This document shows, in pieces, positions 20,495 to 30,491 of a stretch of DNA of 64,000 nucleotides. The DNA lies in assembly GCA_963924555.1 (NCBI GenBank), contig OZ004583.1, positions 1,149,501 to 1,213,500 of the forward strand, written 5' to 3'. The stretch's first letter is position 1. Each line of letters opens with the position of its first letter. Made by a program: the position numbers and the translations under genes. This stretch comes from Crambe crambe. Taxonomy: Eukaryota; Porifera; Demospongiae; Poecilosclerida; Crambeidae. The notes beneath the pieces are model-generated. The model searched no databases, had not been told where the DNA came from, and was given only the letters and a program-made list of their open reading frames with translations.

Positions 20495-21999
20495 TAATCT
20501 GGTGAACCATCCCCGGCCACTTCTGCAGCACTGCATCACCATGTACCAGCACGCGGAAGAGGAGTCATGCACGTCTGTTGTGGTTTGGTCAGCTCCAACC
20601 TCTAATTAGGTGTTATGTAAACTGCTACACACGCAGCATGATATAGTGGTGTCTGCTACACACACAGCATGATATAGTGGTGTAGCCTCCAGTCAGGTTG
20701 GTCAGGACCACTTTCCTGATCACATAGTTGTTAAGTTATGTGGATACTCAGTTTTGCTTTGATAATTAGCATAATTGTATATGCACACATCATGTTATGT
20801 AGCTAATGAAGCTGAAACCAACAAGTCAGTTTCAGATCACATGATATATAAAGAGCATGTGATCTTACCACATGTTCATAGCCAGCTAGTTGGTATCATG
20901 GCAACTGATAGTATTGACCTAAAACTAGTAAGGATTACACGTCAATCTAAATTTTAATTATCATATGGTTGATATTTACTAGTACATTTAGCTACCCTCA
21001 TTAGTTCGTGTGAAATTAATCCCTAATTTCAATCGTAGTTTATAATTTCACTCCTACCTACTGGTAACGACATTTCTAAAGATATGTATGTATATCGCTA
21101 ACATAATTATAATGCACACGAAACTGTGTGGCTAGTCTATAGCTATATGTCCCACTTCAACCTGACCACTTGAATTTTCAAGGCTACACCACTAAAAAAA
21201 TGTGTTGCTACTAAACTAGAAGAATGCTTCTCCCTCAAAGATTGATAGCCAAGTTGGTGAAGCATAATAGCATACCTGCATATTCTTCCTTGTGATTTAG
21301 CTATCCTGTCTTCACTTTATTTGATAGCTACCTGCTCTTCCAAGCAGTAAAGTACTCACTTCCAAGTAACCTTCTTTCTGTATACTTTTAAATTGTATTA
21401 AGGTAATGACTTGGGACACGGGGTAACTTGGGACACTGAAGTTATATTTCAATCATGCTTCAAGATTACTAAGAGTTTCAAGATCTTAAGATGTTATTTT
21501 GCACACATAAACATTTATGCATGCTTTGTCTAGAGTGCCTTGGTTATTCTGTTGGTAATAAGCAGCCCTGAACACTCTGCTGATTTTACAAGACTGCAAG
21601 AAAAACTAACTTCAAACTAAATACTCACTGAGATAGTGCTGCATGTATTTTAAAAAGTGATCAGTCAGCCATAGCACGCTGTTTAAGCTTCGTCAAAATT
21701 GCATGGACATGCAGTGTCCCAAGTTGGGATTTCTGCATACTACACATGCAAATTGTAGCCAATTAATTAATAAGCAGCTCAGCCTGGGACTAGAATAGTT
21801 GCTGATAGTATCTCTTGCTAGCTTGTTCATAGCTAAAGAGATATCACCATATTGTCACTGTGTAGCAATTAGAGGTTGGAGTTGACCAAACCACAACAGA
21901 CCACAATGCTACTTAGTGTATACGCGTTGTGCCTTCCGCGTGCTGGTGATGCAATACATCCAGTGCTGCGGAAGTGGCCGGGGATGGTTCACCAGACTA
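20495..21999. mobile_element. 1.5-kb element with about 130-bp terminal inverted repeats
   Basis: The left arm (20495-20610: CTGGTGAACCATCCCCGGCC, ACCAGCACGCGGAAG, CTGTTGTGGTTTGGTCA, CTCCAACCTCTAAT in order) reappears inverted at 21864-21999 with small gaps. The interior has no ORF over 60 codons and holds its own smaller inverted repeat (AACTTGGGACACTG near 21430 versus CAGTGTCCCAAGTT near 21712). It is a non-autonomous long-TIR transposon sharing TAGTCTGG-type ends with other foldbacks in this window. Confidence 0.8.
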
Positions 22000-22290
22000 G
22001 CTAACTGATTATGTGTACCCGGGTCCGGGTACCCTTGATTTTTATGACGATCCTGTACCTGACCTGAGATGATTTCAATTATGCATGGAGGGCATTATAA
22101 TACAGTACCTATACACTTGTAATCTTCTTTTGTCCCTCAGCTTCTACTGTTGTCCCTCTAACAAGACATAAAATAGTGCACTGAGTTTGGCAATTTAAAG
22201 AAAAAATGGATTATGTCCCTCCTTTTGATTTTGGAAGGTTGGCAACTATGCAGTAAATATCACATGTACACACAAGAAATATTAGCTATG
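22000..22290. repeat. Distal part of the segmental duplication
   Basis: From TTTTTATGACGATCCTGTAC onward this repeats 17610-17850, with a small insertion and loss of the A run. It ends about 35 bp before the ADAM10 stop codon. No exon is seen. Confidence 0.75.
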
Positions 22291-25200
22291 TCAAGTTCTT
22301 GTTTGTCTTGTGATTAGTCCTGTGCCCTCTGCAGCTTCGTCTCTTTCTTGGCTTCTTGAAACTCTTGGTCTCCTTTTATTGAAGCCCCATCTAAGGTTTC
22401 TCCTGACAACTGGCTGTGTTTCTCCATCTGTGGAAAGCTTCTTACGACGATATGTTACTTGGAGAAGAATAATCAGAATTACTGCATAAAATGAAAGAAA
22501 CCACAATTCTAGCTATAGCCATGCACTGCATGATGGTAACAAACTCTCCAACTATACTGATTCATCAGTATTTTTACTGAAATTTGACCAGAAAAATACG
22601 GAAATTTATTATACGTTTAGCTGAAAATACTAGAATTCATGGGAAATGGGAGGAAATCAAAGTTCACTGGTTGGAGGCAATATGGTAAGCTACAGTGGAA
22701 CTGAATCTCCGATATAGAGGACATACTGAAAGAGGATAAACCTCCCAACAGAGGACAATCTAAAAGACCTCACAGGCCTCTAGCTACAGAGGACAAAAGG
22801 CCAGGTCCCAATTGTGTCCATCATTTGGAAGTTGACTGCATCTAGTGCTGGTAGCAATAAAAGTTACTTACTGACTCCACCAAACCCTCCGAGCACCCAA
22901 TACCAGTTCCCCTTGATCCAGTTTAAGATTGAGGTGAAGTTTAACAAGATGTCCCTCAGATTGTTCAGAATATCATCATTGTTCACAGTTTTACAAACAC
23001 TATTTAATATGAAGAGAGGGTCAATATCATACAAGAAGAAGGTTCTACAGGACCCCCACAGGAATAGATAGGAACCCTGCTGGTGCATAGATTAATACTG
23101 AACACAGTGGAACCTCTGAGTAAAGGACACTCTTTGGGATCAGCCACTTTGTCCTCTATAGAGAGGTTGTCAGGTTAAAAATTAATGTACTAGCTAATGC
23201 TATGGGAAAGGGGCCCAAAAGAGCATCCTTTATTGGGAGGTTGTCCTTTTCTTGGAGGGTCCTTTGCTAATTGAAGGTTTCACTGTACCTTCCTCATAAT
23301 TGCATGTGACTTACTATTCTTCAGTGCAATAACCAGTGAAGTTTTTACAGGGATAGTTGGGTGCAACGTAGATCCCTCGTCCGTGCTCAAATGTGGAGGA
23401 GCACTTCCCATCAAACTTACAGCAAACATGACACAACTGTAATGATGATTTATCATAGCAAAATAATAAAGAAATCATGGATACATTATAATATCAATAA
23501 CTCATACATCAGCTTCGTTTTCACAATAGCATGGCTCAGGCTGACCATCAAAAGTCAAGCACGGTGAACCTGCAGGACGATATCGATTGCATTCTTACAA
23601 GTTAGCCAAGTTACTTTAAACCTTTAAACTGCATAGCTAGGATGTTAGTGCTCACCTACACAAGCCCCTTTCTCACACACGTTACTTCCATTGTTACACA
23701 CTTTGCCATCTTCTTCTAAGGTTGGAGTTGGGCAGTCAGGATTGTTGAGCTCACAGAAGGTGTCTCTTTGGCATCCTCCATCAGATAAATCTGAATCTCC
23801 CTTGAGACATTTGAATTCAAGGTCATTCAAAGGCTGGCAATCCTCGCCACAGCAAGTGCTCGCTTTGGTACTAAATTCAGAGAGAGGGAGGGAGGGAGGG
23901 AAGGATGAGGAAGGAGGAGAGGGAGCAAGAGAGAGAGAAAGAGAGAGTGAGAGAATTTAATTGACAAAATGATATCTTCAATGATTCCGTTGCCACACTC
24001 AGCTCCAGATGGGTCTATAAGTAAGTACATAAGGTAAAAAGGGCCACTTCTGTTAGCAGGGTAATACTTTCAAACCAGCTAGTCATACTAGCTATAGGAT
24101 TTAATTAAAAGAACACCTAGGCCTAACAAATAAGATTACTAATGATTAATACTGCTAAAGGAGCCATTAATGAATTTTTCTTGATCTGGAAAGCCAGAAA
24201 TAACAGAACACAGTGACATTACCATGCTCATCATGCTTCACTGCCCCCCCCCCCCCTCTTTAATTCTTATTTTATTTTTGTGTGCGCCAGGTAATTGTGC
24301 ATGGCTGTTGTCAGGCCATTTGACAAAATGATCCTGGAACAACTCACCCCTCATTTGTATTCACCACAAATCAAATGAAGAGTTATATATATATGGGAGG
24401 GAGGGAGGGAGAGAGAGCTAAACCATGATAGCCTATGTAGCTGATACAAAGCTATAGCTGTAGCTTACCAACCTGCAGTTTGCACCAGGTTTCAAAGTGC
24501 AATTGACAAGACAGCAGGGATCGTTCATATAACAGGCAGTCTGATCTTGCGTCTCTCCACAATCACATTGCTCACCATCTTCAATGATTCCGTTGCCACA
24601 CTCAGCTCCAGATGGGTCTATAAGTAAGTACATAAGGTAAAAAGGGCCACTTCTGTTAGCAGGGTAATACTTTCAAACCAGCTAGTCATACTAGCTATAG
24701 GATTTCTGAGCTCAAAATTGCAGAGTCTCTCTTTTGGAGGTTATTTTGTATAGAGAAGGATAGTGAGGTTTGTCCTCTTTCTGAGTGTCCGCTAGCTATT
24801 GAAGATGATGACTCTTACGTACATTGAGTGAAGCAGCTGCCACGGACCTCGATGGTCCTCCCAATGGAAGTTCTGCTGCAGCTGGAGAACTCGACACGGT
24901 TCCCGTCGGTCGCATACGGATACATGATGTACTTGCCATCAAAACATTCCCCAGCTGGATCATGCTAAAGTGAAAAAAAAAAAAGAAATTTTGTAGCTAT
25001 CTGATGGTGTCATACAGTAATCAATTTGATCAATTTGAAACTTGCCTCTGATCCATAATTATGGCCAATTTCATGAGCAACAGTGATGAAAGAAATAGCA
25101 CGAGAGAGCTAATGATGAATTTAGTTAATAAAAACTGAATGATTATGACTTAAAATCAACTTACCCTCCTTCCAAAGTTCAGTAATGATGTGAATCCAGT

Positions 25201-28058
25201 GTTAAGACTACATATTATAATCACACGCAGAGATGATCATGCACGCAAGCTACATACGTATGCGACCAACCACTTACTTGACTTCCCCAATAGCAGTCCT
25301 TGTTCTTTTCTGGCAGATGCCTCCAGCTAACTGACCATCTATTTTAAGTAAAAGGAGCGAAGAGAAAAAAGCTAGATAGCTAGCTGACTGACTAGCGACC
25401 TGGGTACAAGGCTAAGGTTGTAACTAAGAGAGCGATGAGAATCTATGTGACTGGCTAATAGCTTAGTAACTACAATGACCTCTTTACTCACTAGGATCTC
25501 CCAAATATGCCAGCCCAACGGTCCCTACAATATCAGTGATAGTAAGGTTAACAATAGAGTACATGCTGACAGGATAGGAGTGTACAAACACACCTTGAAA
25601 GTCCCTATATGTGAAGAGATGGCCCAAGCACACAGCATCAAAATTCTGGAGTGAAAATAGTGTATGAAGAAGAATGACTGATTGTTTTTGTGCATCAAAG
25701 TTGTCTTACTTCTTCAGAGAAGGCTTCCAGGAGCTCACTTTCACTGAACTGTCCTTCCAGAGGGTTGGAGCTCTCAGTAAAAATCTGGGGAGAAAAAAGA
25801 ACTCCAATTCGCTATAAGCGTAGTTAGTGCATACTAGCCATTATTAATAATTACCACAGAAGAGTGCACTAAAAGTCTGCTCCCTTGAACATTCCCAAAT
25901 TCTGTTTCTCTGGATTTTTATTTTAAGATCATAATGACAAAGTTAGAATTTGTATTTAGATGTTACTTGTAGATTTGATCTGCATTCATTATGTGTTGAG
26001 TCATTTCATCCAAGGTCTGAAAAATCACATGCATGAAGATGATAATTTTAAAGATGATAATGCACATCACTACATCACTACATCTCCAGAGATGGAACAC
26101 AATGATTTTTAGTTTACTCACGTTCTTTTCGGATCCTCCTCCCACATTGGTGAAGAAAGGATAGTCTGCCACGATTTTTATTGTGCATGTATCTGCTTCA
26201 TCTATTATGATTGCAAGCATGAATCCTCAAATCTTTTGTATAGCTTTGTAGTTAACTGACCTGATTGTCTTTTCTTTCTCAGGATATTAGAGAGTGTATC
26301 AGCATGATCATATGCTGTGTGCATCCCTGATTTCTAGAGATTTAGAGAAATTACAATCATGCAAAGCAACACTAAGCATAATGGGAACCTCCGAATAATG
26401 GGACACATGTGGGACCCAGCTTTTGTCCTTTATTGAGAGGTTGTCCTCATTTACAAAGATTGTCCTTTGTTGAGAGGTTTGACCTTTTTCTTTATCGACT
26501 AAATTAACTATTGAACTGATTCACTAACCAATTGGGAGAACTGATTTTTAACTGGGTAAATTTGGTCACCTCTGCTCATGAACTATAGTTACTATAGCTA
26601 CTGCTGGAAAAAATCCTTTTCTTTAGCTACGATTACTAACTTGAACGAATGCAAGCCTTGAGGAATTTCCACTGCTGCACTTTCTGAATACTTTGTCGTA
26701 CTCCACGTCACTTGCTCGGTAAATCACTCGATTGTGAGCAGCCATCACCTGTGAGTGCTGCCTCAGCAAGGGGTGGTGACTCAGAGGGTCGATGTGGTAT
26801 GTTTCCCTGAGACAAGACAGAGGATTTAGGATTCATTGTGTCAGGCTGTAGTTAAAATATCATAGATAGTTAATCCTACCCTTTTGAACGAATGGTACCA
26901 TCGAATGAGTCATTTACAACACGTCCATATACAAGTGATCCCCTCTCACCTACGTATGAAGCAGTCATAAAAGCAAATTATCTAGCTACTCATGTGTAGG
27001 TAGTATGAATACTGACCTTTGATATTTCCGGTTACAATGTGTTTTGTATCAACTCTCTTCTTCTGGATTCCTTCTTTCCCCACCACCAACAGGTGGAAAT
27101 CAGGATGAAACAGAGAGGAGTAGGTCTTGAGACGGAGATCAAACACTCTGAGTATACACATAATGTAAAAGATGAATTTAGCTAGGATACCATTATGGAG
27201 ATCTATTTCAGCTGAAGCACCTATGATTAACAGCTTAGCTCCATTTAATAAAGTAGGCAGGGCAATGCAAAACTCCAAGCTCTATTAATTTTTTGAAAGC
27301 TATCAAAAACATAGTAGATTATATCCTCCAATTAAGTCTCAAATTACCCTGCATTATATTTCAAAAAGAGTGTATGAAGAGTGGTCTACAGCTGTTGAGG
27401 CTCATTGACAAGAAATAATGTTTTGTGATAATGGCCATGCAATGAAAACTCATGTCAAGAACTGCTTTTTTTGTCCATTCATGGCTACATGAAACTTATC
27501 TCAGAGCAAGGCTAAGAGAGAGCTTTTAATAGTACTAAATCAGTAGCTGAATTATTGCCTCCCAAGAAATAAATATAAGTTTGCAGATAGCTTAGTCACA
27601 ACAGCAAATATTAGCTGGACAAGCAATATTAGCTAGTATGGATAGTGCTAGCAAGTATATTCTGCTAATAATAGCTTAATTGACTCAATAATAAATGGCT
27701 ACCTTCCATGTGCATTAAAGTAGAACTTGGCAGTCAGTTTGTGTTGGGTTGAAGCGATGGAACTTGCAGATAAACTCAGTGGTTCAAAGTGTCTGATGTG
27801 ATCATTTAGTCTCCATCCTAATGATGTCAGAAAAACAATGGTGAGTTCTAGTCAGTAGCTATAGCTATGTATGAACAAGTCTGGCTAGTACTGAAACATC
27901 CAATAACTGGCATGGCCCACTGCTTAGTCTGGACGAGCAGACCTTTCGAAAGGTCTGCTCGTCCAGACTAGCCCACTGCTATGATCTAAAAACTTACCTT
28001 CCGTGTGTGGAATGTAAATGCTGACTAGAAACACCATTAAACCAAATGTTTCTCTCAT
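22291..28058 (-). CDS. ADAM10: ADAM10 (Kuzbanian)-like membrane metalloprotease
   Basis: About 20 exons. Order: signal peptide (MRETFGLMVFLVSIYIP), prodomain (HFEPLSLSAS..., FDLRLKTYSSLFHPDFHLLV), furin site RKKRQS, then the reprolysin domain with VCLGHLFTYRDFQGGTVGLA, SLNTGFTSL and the zinc motif HEIGHNYGSEHD, and Met-turn YIMYPYATDG. Disintegrin CGNGIIEDGEQCDCG and CCLVNCTLKPGANC, a Cys-rich region (CEKGACVG, CHVCCKFDGKC, PCKNFTGYC), a transmembrane segment (FYAVILIILLQVTY) and a basic Arg-rich tail close the protein. VCLGHLFTYRDF and the short two-block disintegrin favour ADAM10 over ADAM17. The role in the family is ectodomain shedding, including Notch. An unusual donor (GTTGGT) is needed after GANC to keep frame. 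The start exon lies 190 bp from the divergent gene at 28248. Confidence 0.88.
22693..22838. mobile_element. CAGTGGAACC-family MITE in the ADAM10 gene
   Basis: Begins TACAGTGGAACTGAATCTCC at 22691 (TA plus terminus). It has the GAGGACA and GGTCCCAATTGTGTCCATCATTTGGA interior of the family; the right end is eroded to GAAGTTGACTG. Confidence 0.65.
23105..23285. mobile_element. CAGTGGAACC-family MITE, long subtype, in the ADAM10 gene
   Basis: CAGTGGAACCTCTGAG at the left and GAAGGTTTCACTG at the right, followed by TA. Interior GGGATCAGCCACTTTGTCC and GGGCCCAAAAGAGCATCC match the reverse complement of the copies at 15700-15884. Confidence 0.7.
23972..24101 (-). pseudogene. Partial duplicate of an ADAM10 disintegrin exon inside an intron
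   Basis: About 130 bp (TCTTCAATGATTCCGTTGCC ... TAGTCATACTAGCTATAGGA) repeat the exon start and upstream intron found at 24577-24705. Only the part encoding DPSGAECGNGIIED is present; the rest of the exon is replaced by sequence leading into a purine-rich GAGA/GGGA stretch. If spliced in, it would disturb the frame, so it is probably a silent decoy exon. Confidence 0.8.
26382..26490. mobile_element. CAGTGGAACC-family MITE fragment
   Basis: GGGAACCTCCGAATAATGGGACACATGTGGGACCC followed by GAGAGGTTGTCC blocks. One end is recognisable, the other eroded. It lies in an ADAM10 intron. Another short fragment is at about 24720-24795. Confidence 0.5.
27925..27970. mobile_element. 46-bp perfect palindrome flanked by a 10-bp direct repeat
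   Basis: TAGTCTGGACGAGCAGACC at the left is perfectly inverted up to GGTCTGCTCGTCCAGACTA, meeting at TTCGAA. GCCCACTGCT occurs directly before (27915-27924) and directly after (27971-27980), as expected of a target-site duplication. The ends TAGTCTGG/CCAGACTA match the foldback elements near 20.4-22.0 and 56.8 kb. Confidence 0.9.
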
Positions 28059-28247
28059 GATGAATCACCTTCCTTTGCAGCAATAACCCCGAACAAGGAA
28101 ATGGGCAGGGCTGGTTAAGTCACGCGCCGTGCGCGCATGGGTCCGGTACCGGGTGGGGCTAAGTTGGACACAACAGGGCCAAATAAAGAAAAATTGCACG
28201 CCTACCATTTCACTCGACTTTGCTAATAATTATACCACAGCAGCGTA
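28059..28247. promoter_or_regulatory. Shared divergent promoter region, ADAM10-like / 28248 gene
   Basis: Only about 190 bp separate the two divergent start codons, so both promoters and both 5' UTRs must lie here. It has a GC-richer patch (CACGCGCCGTGCGCGCATGG at 28121-28140) unlike the AT-rich surroundings. No TATA box is obvious. Assignment is by position. Confidence 0.55.
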
Positions 28248-30148
28248 ATGGAGTCCACTACAGCAGTACTGCTTCTATTCCTGGGTCTAGGTAAGAAATA
28301 GACTAATTTTTAGGTCCGAACTAGCTAGCTTTGAAAGCCGCAAGCTGTAGTATTTGACATTTTACGTATTGAGGTAGCTCCTAGCTAGCTTTATCCGTGT
28401 GTTCCTCCAGGTTGCCTTATCTTACATGCCAACGGCCAACTCTGTCGCAACACGCTAAGCTGTACGAGTGGTTGTAATGCAGATCCCGGTAGTTGCTGTC
28501 TTTGGGAGGATCAGCCAATTCAAACAGATCCTGAATCTCTGATTAGACGAGGTGCAACTCCCCTGGGCTTCATCTCCTACTCCTTACCAGGGCTGGATAG
28601 TGAAGATCCAGCACCATGTGTCCGAGTGCAGTTCCCAGAATCAGCTGTGGGACAAATCAACTACCTAGTCTTTGCTGTAAGCCTCAATAATGTCCCAGCC
28701 CTAGCCCTAGCCCTATCCCTAGCCCTAGCCCTAGCCCTATCTCTAGCTAGTAATGTCCCAGACTATTGCATTGCTAGCTTAAACAGCTTTTTGCTGTGAA
28801 TAAATGATCTATCGTGCTAATGTCTTCTATTTTTACACAGATTGAAACCCTTTCAACAAATATTTGGTAAGCAGCTAGCTAGCTAGCTTTGATAATGATG
28901 GTATAAGTTCTTTCTCCTTCGTAGCGTACAGCAAGTAGGTTCTCAAGCCGAACCAACATGTGGAAATGTAAGTGTACAAAATAAATCCACCACATAGATA
29001 TTTTTGTAACTTCAATTAATGTAGAAATTAAAACATAATACAGTAGTTTAGCTATATTATTGGGCAATGGATGAAATTTGAGTGATGGGTTGCTTCCCTA
29101 TTGTGGACAACAATCCTTTTTATGTAATTGTATCCTATTAAATGAATTACACTTGAGCATTGCGTTGGAAATACTATATATATATCATTACTTCTTTAAA
29201 CTTTATAAGGATGTGTTCATGCTATGTGGTGATGCTATCATGTGACATTCTAATGATCCACAAGGCATAATGTACAAAAAAGGGAGGTTTCTAATTCTCA
29301 ATTTTCCTTCATGAAACAAACCACCCTAAAAAAGCAACTTTGAGAAGTCAGCTGAATGTTAATCTTTTCTTTTCCCTTTTTAGTATTTTTGCATGATGGT
29401 TAATATTGTGGATGCGGTGAGATTTGTGGACTTAAACATCTTCTGTCCTTCATCCTGTGAATCTGATTACACCTCTTTCTTCATGAAAGCAGTCATCTCT
29501 AGTGCTGGTAAGTATCACAATAATTGGGTATGCTCCAATAAAGGACACGACAAAAAATGTATAAAAATCAGTTCCAAAAGAGGATTAACCTCTCTACAAA
29601 GAACAAAAGGCTGGGTCCCAAGTGTGTTTATTATTATGGAGGTTTCACTGCTTTGGAATGAAGTTTCCCCTGACTGCATTGGTGACAGCACTAGATTTTA
29701 GATAGGTGGGTGCTAATGCATAGGGGGCCATAGTGGCAAGATATAAGGCATAAGGGGAAGCATAGTGGCAAGACATAAGACATAGGGGGAAGCATAGTGG
29801 CAAGACATAAGGCATAGGGGGAAGCATCATAGTGGCAAGACATAAGGCATAGGGGGAAGCATAGTGGCCTGCCATACAGCAATGGGCACCACCTTATCAC
29901 AATAACTATTGCAATATTGTCTTCTTGAACACCGCCTGCCGTCATTGACTTCACTAGATCGTGATATTGAGGACTTCTGTGACACCAACAGCACAATCCC
30001 TTTACCCTCGTCCCTGAGGACGGTCACCAATGTGCCCAATATGCCCGTCACCACCTTCCCGACACTGGGAGCACCTGCCCTTGCCCCACTGAGCGTTCTC
30101 ACCCTCCTAACTCTCTCTGCTGTCATGGTGAAGCTTTTCTCGCTATGA
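28248..30148 (+). CDS. Small secreted Cys-rich protein, probably GPI-anchored
   Basis: I do not recognise it. The start ATG at 28248 gives a signal peptide split by an intron after MESTTAVLLLFLGL. Later exons begin near 28411 (GCLILHANGQLCRN...), 28841, 28922 and 29384, and the last is 29958-30148. All junction phases agree. The mature protein is about 230 residues with roughly 14 cysteines (LSCTSGCNADPGSCCLW, PTCGNYFCMMVN, FCPSSCESDY) and a Ser/Thr/Pro-rich stalk (VTNVPNMPVTTFPTLGAP). The C-terminus is a small-residue region followed by a hydrophobic stretch (LSVLTLLTLSAVMVKLFSL) with no cytoplasmic tail, the pattern of a GPI-attachment signal. Probably a cell-surface protein; function is unknown. 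Confidence 0.68.
28698..28745. repeat. Interstitial CCCTAG hexamer repeat
   Basis: About eight tandem units of CCCTAG, with CCCTAT variants, in an intron. This is one base class away from the metazoan telomere unit CCCTAA. Confidence 0.85.
29529..29651. mobile_element. CAGTGGAACC-family MITE
   Basis: Left end eroded (CTCCAATAAAGGACACGAC). Interior GGGTCCCAAGTGTGT and right end GGAGGTTTCACTGC match the family. Located in the last intron of the GPI-type gene. Confidence 0.6.
29712..29870. repeat. Minisatellite, about 34-bp unit
   Basis: About five tandem units built on CATAGTGGCAAGACATAAGG plus CATAGGGGGAAG. One unit carries a small internal insertion (CATCATAG). It lies in the last intron of the 28248 gene. 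Confidence 0.85.
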
Positions 30149-30491
30149 AATTTGTCTCCATAAATAACATCTTCATTGTGTTAGCTATAGGAACATTTTT
30201 CTTTTGTGTACATGTGTTCTGTTACTTCTATTATTTATTACACCAAAACCTCTCTCTTTTTCCTCAGCTGGACTGAAATTTTTACTTTTTTTAGTGTATA
30301 TATTGTGGCTGCTATATAATCAATATGTGAAAACTGAAAGGGGTTTAGGGTGTCATTTGGAGAATATCATTAGGGCGGTAATCATACCTGAAAGCATTAC
30401 ATAGAAAATTTTGAATCAAAGAAAAGATCACCAAAAAAAAAAAAAAAAAAGCATTTCACACAAAATAAAAGGATTTCACCAGTGGTGATTT
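30149..30491. other. Convergent 3' spacer
   Basis: AT-rich sequence with an A run near 30431-30449 and AAAATAAA. It probably holds both polyadenylation regions. No exon is seen. Confidence 0.5.

Noticed and set aside
29645..29996. Minus-strand ORFs with repeated PYALCLATM text
   Set aside because: They are produced by the 34-bp minisatellite in an intron.
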